From assembly GCA_035294125.1 (NCBI GenBank), contig DATGLM010000071.1:1-64000 (forward strand): 64,000 nt of DNA, read 5' to 3'. Below the pieces are notes generated by a model. It saw nothing but the letters and a program-made list of their open reading frames with translations. It was not told the origin of the DNA and did not search any database. The translations under genes and the position numbers were made by a program. Of the stretch, positions 58,169 to 64,000 are shown one piece after another (the first letter of the stretch is position 1; every line of letters begins with the position of its first letter). This stretch comes from CADDYT01 sp035294125 (lineage in GTDB: Bacteria; Chloroflexota; Ktedonobacteria; Ktedonobacterales; Ktedonobacteraceae).

Positions 58169-58765
58169 ATGATGAAAGAGGATAGAAAACAATTACAGGT
58201 CGTTTTGCCACGTGCGAACGGGGTAAGCAGCGCTCTCTGGCCTGCCAGCGCCAGGCGCTGCATAGCTACCAGCAAGGAGGCACAACGGCGTCGCTATATG
58301 ATTATCAATGGGAAAAAATGGATGCTTACCCCTCTCTTTCTGATTATTTTCGTCACTATGGCAATGAGTGCCGCGTTTGTGGCTGTGCTATCCTGGCATC
58401 TCTGGTTCCTGCTGCCGGTTGTGGCGCTGCTGCTCGTTTTGCTCAACGTGCGGACAGGGATGGATGCACGTGCCATCTACTCGCGGCTGCCAGGACGGGC
58501 ACGGCTCTCACATGCAGTGTACAGCAAGAAGACAGTGACGACATCCGCCACGGGAAGCAAGATCGTTCGAAAGGTGATGCGTCCCCAGGTGCAACCTGCC
58601 CCCAGGACTCCTATGCCAGAACTGCCCCTTGTGCGTATCCTGGAGACCGTCGACCTCTCGCGGTCCAGCATAGAGCACTTTGTCGATGAGGAAGGTAAAG
58701 AGAGGCAAGGGCAGGATACTGGTGAACTTTTACTCAATCTGACTCCGGCGGAAAATACCCACTAA
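58169..58765 (+). CDS. Two-helix membrane protein of unknown function
   Basis: A 198-residue protein with a basic N-terminus and two helices (LTPLFLIIFVTMAMSAAFVA and HLWFLLPVVALLLVLLNVRT), then a basic and Pro-rich cytoplasmic tail (KIVRKVMRPQVQPAPRTPMP) and an acidic end. No family is recognised. The ATG at 58169 with GAAGG upstream is preferred to the longer frame from 58091. It ends at a strong terminator. Confidence 0.6.
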   Translation: MMKEDRKQLQVVLPRANGVSSALWPASARRCIATSKEAQRRRYMIINGKKWMLTPLFLIIFVTMAMSAAFVAVLSWHLWFLLPVVALLLVLLNVRTGMDARAIYSRLPGRARLSHAVYSKKTVTTSATGSKIVRKVMRPQVQPAPRTPMPELPLVRILETVDLSRSSIEHFVDEEGKERQGQDTGELLLNLTPAENTH

Positions 58766-58790
58766 TTATTTGCGGGATACCGGGTCATTG

Positions 58791-58848
58791 AAAACCGGCT
58801 CCCCCTGTCATTCTGAAGGCGCTCAGAATGACAGGGGGAGCCGGTTTT
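58791..58848 (+). terminator. Perfect 26-bp stem terminator
   Basis: Arms 58791-58816 and 58823-58848 are exact reverse complements around AGGCGC, with AAAA at the start and TTTT at the end. The inner part GTCATTCTGA/TCAGAATGAC matches the palindrome family seen at 43340. Confidence 0.85.
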
Positions 58849-59014
58849 CATAGAGAGAGCATATGACCTTCGGGTGAATTTGTTGACCTGCAACAATCTC
58901 CTGTATATGATGGTTTCAAGCCTGAAAAGGTCAGATGCAAAAGCATTGAGAAGTTGGAAAGGGTTGGTTTCGTTTGCTGGTGTTTTTTCGTGACAGGTAT
59001 GGCAGGAGAGTAGT

Positions 59015-59980
59015 ATGAGCGAACAGCAGATTCAGAAAGTCAAGGTTAACCGGTTGGCGCACGTGGGCCTGTGGGCTAATGACGTGGCTGCCCTCTCGCA
59101 TTTCTATCGGCACGTGCTGGGATTTGATCTTCGTTCGACCATCAATGGCGCTATTGATCCGGAGATTGCACTGGAGCAGGCCAGCGCTTTTTTGTCCCTG
59201 GGTGAAGAGTATCATTCGCTCGGTCTCTTCAGCGATACGCGCCCCAATATGGGCAATGGGCGCAGCGCCTTTGGGCGCACGCGTTTACATCACCTCGCCT
59301 TTGAGGTCGACACCGATGCCGAACTGGCGGCGCTGGCTGCTCGTCTCAGCCTCTCTGGCATTGAAGTGACCCTGGAAGCCCGCGACGGCGACCCTGACCT
59401 CGGCGATACCCTCTGGTTCAGCGATCCTGATGGCAATCGTATCGAGATTTCTGTCACTCCTGACGAATCTTTTGCTCAGGCCCCTGTAGTGGCCCAGCAC
59501 CGTGCTCGCATACGCCCTCACGGCCTGCAACATATTGCGCTCTCAACGCCGCACCTGGAAGCGATGGTCGAGTTTTACACCGAATCGCTCGGCTTTGATA
59601 TCTCCGACTGGCTGCTGCGCGAGTGTGCCTGGTTGCGCTGCAACAACGATCATCATACGCTTATTCTCATGCAGGGCAGGCGCGATATCGACCATGTTGG
59701 CTACAGCATCTTCGACGGCCCCGAATTGCTCACCTGGGCCGATTACCTGAGTCGTCACCATGTGCCGATTCTCTGGGGGCCTGGTCGCCACGGAGCCGGT
59801 CACGACCTTTTCCTCCGCTTTGCCGACAGCGAAGGCATCCATATCGAGCTTTCCGCCGAACTGCAACAGTATTACGACCGCGATGTCACGACGCCCCCTC
59901 GTCTCTGGCACACGCGCTCAACCGCACTCAACCTCTGGGGTATGATGCCCGCGTGGATGGGTGAAGAAATCGGGGTATAA
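59015..59980 (+). CDS. Extradiol ring-cleavage dioxygenase (VOC superfamily)
   Basis: A 321-residue two-domain vicinal-oxygen-chelate protein like catechol 2,3-dioxygenases. The N-terminal domain is LAHVGLWANDVAALSHFYRH with LHHLAFEVDTDAELAALAAR. The C-terminal, metal-binding domain shows ligands His in LQHIALSTPHLEAMVEFY, His in DHVGYSIFDGPE and Glu in GIHIELSAE. These enzymes cleave catechol-type rings next to the hydroxyl groups using Fe(II) or Mn(II). The converging gene at 60120 encodes a FAH-family enzyme that could act later in the same meta-cleavage route. The substrate is unknown. Confidence 0.85.
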   Translation: MSEQQIQKVKVNRLAHVGLWANDVAALSHFYRHVLGFDLRSTINGAIDPEIALEQASAFLSLGEEYHSLGLFSDTRPNMGNGRSAFGRTRLHHLAFEVDTDAELAALAARLSLSGIEVTLEARDGDPDLGDTLWFSDPDGNRIEISVTPDESFAQAPVVAQHRARIRPHGLQHIALSTPHLEAMVEFYTESLGFDISDWLLRECAWLRCNNDHHTLILMQGRRDIDHVGYSIFDGPELLTWADYLSRHHVPILWGPGRHGAGHDLFLRFADSEGIHIELSAELQQYYDRDVTTPPRLWHTRSTALNLWGMMPAWMGEEIGV

Positions 59981-60014
59981 TGCCATGCTCACAGGCCGGG
60001 CACATCCCAGGGCG

Positions 60015-60090
60015 AGCGCAAGGCAGCGCCTTACTATATACAGGCTCTCGTCGAGCGGCTTCGTATATAATAGGGCCAATGCCTTGCGCT
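60015..60090. repeat. Complex intergenic stem-loop repeat
   Basis: Outer arms AGCGCAAGGCA (60015-60025) and TGCCTTGCGCT (60080-60090) enclose ACTATATAC and GTATATAATAGGGCC, which relate to the repeat at 44403. It lies between the converging dioxygenase and FAH-family genes and may terminate both. Confidence 0.5.
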
Positions 60091-60119
60091 GGGCCTGCGG
60101 TGGCCGCATCAATTCTTAC

Positions 60120-61061
60120 TTATTCCGCGCTCACCACGGGGTTGCGCAGGACGCCGATATCCTGAACTTTGGCTTCCACTATGTCGCCGGGCTTGAGAAA
60201 TTCGGGTGGGTTGCGGGCGAAGCCAACGCCGCTGGGTGTGCCGGTAGCGATGATATCCCCTGCTTCCAGTGTCATGCCTGAAGAGAGTTCGGCGATGATC
60301 TGGGGAATGGTGAAGATCATCATGCTCGTATTGGAATCCTGCTTGAGGACGCCGTTGACGAGGAGACGCAGGTTGAGATTCTGTGGGTTGTCGATCTCAT
60401 CTGCTGTCACAATCCACGGCCCCATCGGGCAGTAGCCGTCCAGACTCTTGCCCCGGAAATACTGTCGGTGGCGGTCCTGCAAATCTCTCGCCGTCACATC
60501 GTTGAGGACGCAGTAGCCAAAGACGTGGTTGTAGGCATCCTCCTCACTAATATTCTTCCCGCCCTTGCCAAGAATTACCGCCAGTTCGACCTCCCAGTCG
60601 ATGCTGGTTGAGACCTTTGGATCAATCACGATAGGGGAGTAGGGGCCGTTGACGGTTGTGGGGGCCTTTGTGAAAAAGACCGGGTATTGCGGAATCGAGG
60701 CCTGTCTCCCTCGCGCCTCTGCCGACTCTTTCGCGTGCTCGCTATAGTTCAGGCCCAGGCACATGATGTTTTTGCGCGGGCGCGGAATAGGGGCGGAAAG
60801 CTGCACTTCCGGGAACTTATGCACTGCCCCGATCCCGGTAAACGTCCTGACCTCGCCAAAGTTTCTGCCCGCCGCCTTCTGCCAGATGGCATCCAGACCG
60901 GCTTTTGCCCGGTCATAATCATCAATCAGGTCCAGCATCTGGTCGGGCAAAATCATTTGCAGTGCCCGCGCCGCCAGGTCTACATCCAGCACCTCGTCCC
61001 CCTGCACCAGCCCCAGGTGTGGCTTCGGCAGAGCTTCCGTAGAAAAACTTACAAATCGCAT
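60120..61061 (-). CDS. Fumarylacetoacetate hydrolase family protein
   Basis: A 313-residue FAH-fold enzyme. The catalytic region reads KNIMCLGLNYSEHAKE, and the metal ligands lie in SIDWEVELAVILGKGGKNIS (ExE) and in a downstream Asp (NDVTARDLQDRHRQYFRGKS). LEAGDIIATGTPSGVGFA is the C-terminal signature. Members include 2-hydroxyhepta-2,4-diene-1,7-dioate isomerase, acylpyruvases and oxaloacetate decarboxylases. The convergent extradiol dioxygenase makes a role in aromatic degradation likely. The start is an ATG at 61061. Confidence 0.88.
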   Translation of the reverse strand: MRFVSFSTEALPKPHLGLVQGDEVLDVDLAARALQMILPDQMLDLIDDYDRAKAGLDAIWQKAAGRNFGEVRTFTGIGAVHKFPEVQLSAPIPRPRKNIMCLGLNYSEHAKESAEARGRQASIPQYPVFFTKAPTTVNGPYSPIVIDPKVSTSIDWEVELAVILGKGGKNISEEDAYNHVFGYCVLNDVTARDLQDRHRQYFRGKSLDGYCPMGPWIVTADEIDNPQNLNLRLLVNGVLKQDSNTSMMIFTIPQIIAELSSGMTLEAGDIIATGTPSGVGFARNPPEFLKPGDIVEAKVQDIGVLRNPVVSAE

Positions 61062-61222
61062 CGGCGCAATTCCTCCATCAGAACAAATACAGCTTTATGG
61101 CATAGCCAGCCATAATGACTCGTAGGAGCCATTGCTTTATTGTATCTCAATTTGTGGGTCTCTCGCATTTCCTTTTCCAAATTGGAAGCAATGTGCCTTG
61201 TGCCCGTCCCTACGATTATTTA

Positions 61223-62293
61223 TTAGATCAGCCCCTTACTCACGCATAGCTCCGCGTTGAGGATGGAGCCGCCAGCCGCGCCGCGAATGGTGTTGTGGCC
61301 GAGCATGACGAATTTGTAGCTCAGGATAGGGCAGCGGCGCAGGCGACCGAGGGTGACGGTCATGCCATGCCCTGCGTCGCGGTCGCGCAGAGTCTGGGGG
61401 CGATCTGGCTCGGAGCGGTAGAGCAAAGCGCGTTGAGGCGCACTGGGGAGACCCAGTTTTTGCGGCTCACCTTGATACGACTCCCAGGCCGCGATGATCT
61501 CTTCCGGCTCCGCATCGAGGCTCAGTTCGATGCTGGCGCACTCAAGATGACCCTCGCGGGTTGCGACGCGATTGCAGTGCGCGCTCACCACCAGCGGCGC
61601 GTCGCTGAAGCCCTGGTCTTCCTGCCAGGAGCCGAGCATCTTGCGTGTCTCGCTCTCCACCTTCTCCTCCTCGCCGCCGATGTAGGGGATGGCGTTGTCG
61701 AGGATATCATACGAGGGCAGACCAGGATAGCCCGCGCCGGAAATGGCCTGCAAGGTTGTGACCAGCACCTTGCGCACTCCAAAGGCATCCTGCAAGGGCT
61801 TGAGTGCCATCACCAGCGGCGTAGCTGAGCAGTTGGCGTTAGTGACGATGCAGCCCGACCAGCCACGCACTCTGCGCTGTTGTAAGATAGCAGACGAGTG
61901 GTCGGCGTTCACCTCCGGCACGATCAGCGGTACATCGGGGGCCATGCGATAGCTTCTGGCGTTGCTGAAAACGGCCTTACCCGCTCGCGCAAAATCTGCT
62001 TCGACCTTATCCGCCGCCTCGGCAGGCAGCGCCGAAAAGACAATCTGTGCGTCGGGCAGCGCCTCCGGCCTGCATGGCTGCACGGGCAATTTTGCTACGG
62101 CTTCTGGCATCTCGCTGCCCGGCAAGCGCCAGCGCGCCACTTCCGCGTAGGTCAGCCCCTCGTGTCGCTCCGAAGCCGCCAGCGCCACCAGTTCAAACCA
62201 GGGATGTCCCTGCAGCAATTCGATAAAACGCTGCCCCACCATGCCCGTCGCCCCCAGCACAGCAACAGGGATACGCTCTCGTCTTTCTGTCAT
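61223..62293 (-). CDS. asd: Aspartate-semialdehyde dehydrogenase
   Basis: A 356-residue NADPH-dependent enzyme that reduces aspartyl phosphate to the semialdehyde on the way to lysine, threonine and methionine. The Rossmann start is VAVLGATGMVGQRFIELLQG; the catalytic Cys is in IVTNANCSATPLVMALKPLQ, the substrate His in VVSAHCNRVATREGHLE, and SGAGYPGLPSYDILDNAIPY marks the archaeal/fungal-type branch. AGGAGGTG precedes the ATG at 62293. It lies 22 bases after lysC on the same strand and is probably co-transcribed. Confidence 0.94.
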   Translation of the reverse strand: MTERRERIPVAVLGATGMVGQRFIELLQGHPWFELVALAASERHEGLTYAEVARWRLPGSEMPEAVAKLPVQPCRPEALPDAQIVFSALPAEAADKVEADFARAGKAVFSNARSYRMAPDVPLIVPEVNADHSSAILQQRRVRGWSGCIVTNANCSATPLVMALKPLQDAFGVRKVLVTTLQAISGAGYPGLPSYDILDNAIPYIGGEEEKVESETRKMLGSWQEDQGFSDAPLVVSAHCNRVATREGHLECASIELSLDAEPEEIIAAWESYQGEPQKLGLPSAPQRALLYRSEPDRPQTLRDRDAGHGMTVTLGRLRRCPILSYKFVMLGHNTIRGAAGGSILNAELCVSKGLI

Positions 62294-62315
62294 GTACACA
62301 CCTCCTATCCTACAA

Positions 62316-63791
62316 CTACAATGCGCCGGTGCCGCGCCGTCTTTCGCGCACGGTGAGGGCGTGGCGAACGAGAGGGATGACCGGGGCGATGAGGTCGCGG
62401 TGCAGGCTGCGCAGGGCGCGTTCGGCGTTCTCGTCCGCCACAATCAACGTGATACCCAGTTCAGACGCGCCCTGTGTGATGACCGGGATGCGCTCGCGGG
62501 CGAGAGAGGCCATGGCGCGGGCCGGACTCATCGGGTCGACGGTGAAGCCGGAACCAATGCAGGCGCAGGCCGCGAGATCGGGCCGCGCACGCACCCGCCA
62601 CGTCCCCATATCATGTTGCAGGAGCGAAACAACAGTATCCGCTGCCTGCTCCTCCACCATAAAGGAAAGATGGTGTCCCGATGAGGAGCAGATGGCAACC
62701 GGGGCGGCACCGGCGCGAGCGGCAAGCGCGAAGACCTGCCCCGCATTCTCAGGGGCGCCGAACAGGTCGGTGCTTTCCATTGTAATCAATGCCAGGTGGC
62801 GGCGCGCGCTGATCGCAGTGGCGGCGCTATGCTCATTCTCGGGTCCCACCAGCGTGCCGCGAATATGCGGGCGAAAGGTATTGCGCACGCGCACGGGAAT
62901 GTTGCGTGGCGCGACGGGGATGAGCGTGCGCGGGTGCAGCACCTTCGCGCCAAACCAGGAGAGCCGCGCTGCCTCTGCGTAAGAGAGCACGGGCAGCAGG
63001 CGAGCATTGGGCACCAGGCGCGGGTCGGCTGTGAGCACCCCATCCACGTCGGTATAGATTGTGACCTCGACGCCATTCAGCGCCGCGCCAATCACCGAGG
63101 CGGAATAGTCGGAGCCGTTGCGCCCCAGTGTCGTCACATAGCCATCGGATGTGCGCCCGATAAAGCCTGCCGCGATCGGCACCACACGCTGCTCGATCAA
63201 TGGGGAGATCAGGCGCTGCGCGTTTTGCCGTGTCTCCTCCATCAGCGGTTCGGCACCTACCACCATACCAACCGGCGGCACCTCATGCGGGCGGGCGGTG
63301 ATAATCACCTCTTCACGCACGGGAGCGGCCCGCACGCCGCTTTCCTGCACAGCGGCAGCCACCAGCAGTACCGAAAGCCGCTCGCCCCAGGCTGCAACCG
63401 CCGCAGTGGGCAGGGCGACCTCGTCTCCACGCTGTCTTGCTGCCTTCAGCGCCTCCACATCTCGTTCGAGCTTCGAGAATGCTTCCTGCAAGGTGTCGTG
63501 CGACGCATGACGCGCCTCGCGGCGTGTAACCGCCTTTTCCAACGCCTCCAGATGGCGTTGCTTTAAGGCCTCCAGTTCCAGCTCAAGCTTCTTGCCCTCG
63601 TCCTCGCAGGCATAACGAGCGATGCGCAACAACTGATCGGTCACGCCGGACATGGCGGAGACGACGACGACTGGAAACGGTTCCTCCGCTTTGTTACACG
63701 TGTGCGTCACAATATGAGCCACGCGCCGCATGCGCTCCCCACTCCCAACCGATGTTCCCCCGAATTTCAGGATACTTAGATCAGCTTCCAT
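62316..63791 (-). CDS. lysC: Aspartate kinase
   Basis: A 491-residue aspartokinase, the first step of the aspartate family. The catalytic N-terminus is LSILKFGGTSVGSGERMRRV, and the active-site region continues in VVVSAMSGVTDQLLRIARYA and GRNGSDYSASVIGAALNGVE. The C-terminal third contains two ACT domains (ALITMESTDLFGAPENAGQV and the following repeat), which mediate feedback by amino acids. Its length is typical of single-polypeptide monofunctional forms. The start at 63791 follows AGGTGG. It is upstream of asd and downstream of a MetY-like gene. Confidence 0.95.
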   Translation of the reverse strand: MEADLSILKFGGTSVGSGERMRRVAHIVTHTCNKAEEPFPVVVVSAMSGVTDQLLRIARYACEDEGKKLELELEALKQRHLEALEKAVTRREARHASHDTLQEAFSKLERDVEALKAARQRGDEVALPTAAVAAWGERLSVLLVAAAVQESGVRAAPVREEVIITARPHEVPPVGMVVGAEPLMEETRQNAQRLISPLIEQRVVPIAAGFIGRTSDGYVTTLGRNGSDYSASVIGAALNGVEVTIYTDVDGVLTADPRLVPNARLLPVLSYAEAARLSWFGAKVLHPRTLIPVAPRNIPVRVRNTFRPHIRGTLVGPENEHSAATAISARRHLALITMESTDLFGAPENAGQVFALAARAGAAPVAICSSSGHHLSFMVEEQAADTVVSLLQHDMGTWRVRARPDLAACACIGSGFTVDPMSPARAMASLARERIPVITQGASELGITLIVADENAERALRSLHRDLIAPVIPLVRHALTVRERRRGTGAL

Positions 63792-63873
63792 AAGCACCAC
63801 CTGACAATCTTTCGTTCGTAAGAATGAATGGATAAGTCTATAGCCTGCTAGCCTGTCGCCCGGGCCACCTCCG

Positions 63874-64000
63874 CTACGCGCCTGCCGGTTCACCGACGGC
63901 AGCCGTTGCCGCCTTGAGGGCCTGGTCGAGATCGTCGATCAGGTCGTCGACCGTTTCAAGCCCGATGGAGAGGCGAATGAAGTCGGGAGTGACGCCGGTT
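63874..64000 (-). CDS. O-acetylhomoserine sulfhydrylase-type PLP enzyme, C-terminal end (partial)
   Basis: Only the last 41 residues are in the window. They read GVTPDFIRLSIGLETVDDLI followed by DDLDQALKAA, the conserved C-terminal signature of Cys/Met metabolism PLP enzymes, closest in style to O-acetylhomoserine aminocarboxypropyltransferases. The stop is at 63874-63876 and the gene continues past the right edge. It would precede lysC and asd on the same strand, which supports a methionine-related role. Confidence 0.75.
   Translation of the reverse strand, partial: TGVTPDFIRLSIGLETVDDLIDDLDQALKAATAAVGEPAGA

Noticed and set aside
1..64000. CRISPR array, tRNA, rRNA or known riboswitch
   Set aside because: No regularly spaced direct repeats, cloverleaf-like sequence or recognised riboswitch core was seen by eye; a covariance-model scan would be needed to exclude them.

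Overview
The window looks like a chromosomal segment of a Chloroflexota bacterium, most likely of the Ktedonobacteria type. That assignment is an inference from gene style: a dcw cluster with mraZ, rsmH, ftsL and ftsQ/A/Z, a minCDE operon, a caa3-type oxidase set, FG-GAP and baseplate-like membrane proteins, and rich one- and two-component signalling. No 16S, tRNA or other RNA gene was recognised, so the taxonomy cannot be settled here.

Positions 1-6121 are accessory DNA. They hold an 80-residue cysteine-rich peptide that resembles a RiPP precursor, decayed transposase sequence, an ATP-grasp enzyme of the MvdC/MvdD peptide-maturase type, a Clp-fold SDH-type serine protease and a membrane-anchored thioredoxin-like protein. 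Together these resemble a peptide-modification locus. Positions 6122-16088 look like an integrative mobilizable element: a replication-relaxation protein, a possible oriT, a MobC-like protein, a compact relaxase, a VirD4/TraG coupling protein, a small HTH regulator with its own palindromic operator, two membrane proteins and two serine recombinases. An 11-bp direct repeat brackets exactly this gene set.

Positions 16222-31933 hold a YrbG-type exchanger and then the division and cell-wall operon: mraZ, rsmH, ftsL, ftsI, an unknown gene, ftsW, murG, murC, murB, ftsQ, ftsA, ftsZ. It starts at an extended -10 promoter followed by phased MraZ-type repeats, with DnaA-box-like sites just upstream, and ends at a strong terminator. 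mraY, murD, murE, murF and ddl are not in the window.

Positions 31951-36302 form a minus-strand unit of a TetR regulator, a rifamycin-phosphotransferase-like PEP-utilising enzyme and a BON-domain membrane protein. Next come a lipoprotein, a secreted trypsin-like protease, an acetamidase/formamidase homologue with an inserted zinc ribbon, a MoaD/ThiS-like protein with a tail after its Gly-Gly, and a MazG-like protein. Positions 41611-48530 hold the respiratory oxidase genes: SCO1, ctaB, ctaG, and then ctaC, ctaD, a small subunit IV and ctaE.

Positions 48828-52312 carry signalling proteins, notably a single chain that joins a histidine kinase to an OmpR-like regulator with a degenerate receiver. 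The rest is housekeeping: cmk and plsC, a mutarotase, minCDE, an extradiol dioxygenase facing a fumarylacetoacetate-hydrolase-family enzyme, and on the minus strand the amino-acid genes for a MetY-like enzyme (partial), lysC and asd. The intergenic spaces carry several recurring palindromes and a 19-bp motif shared by two promoters.
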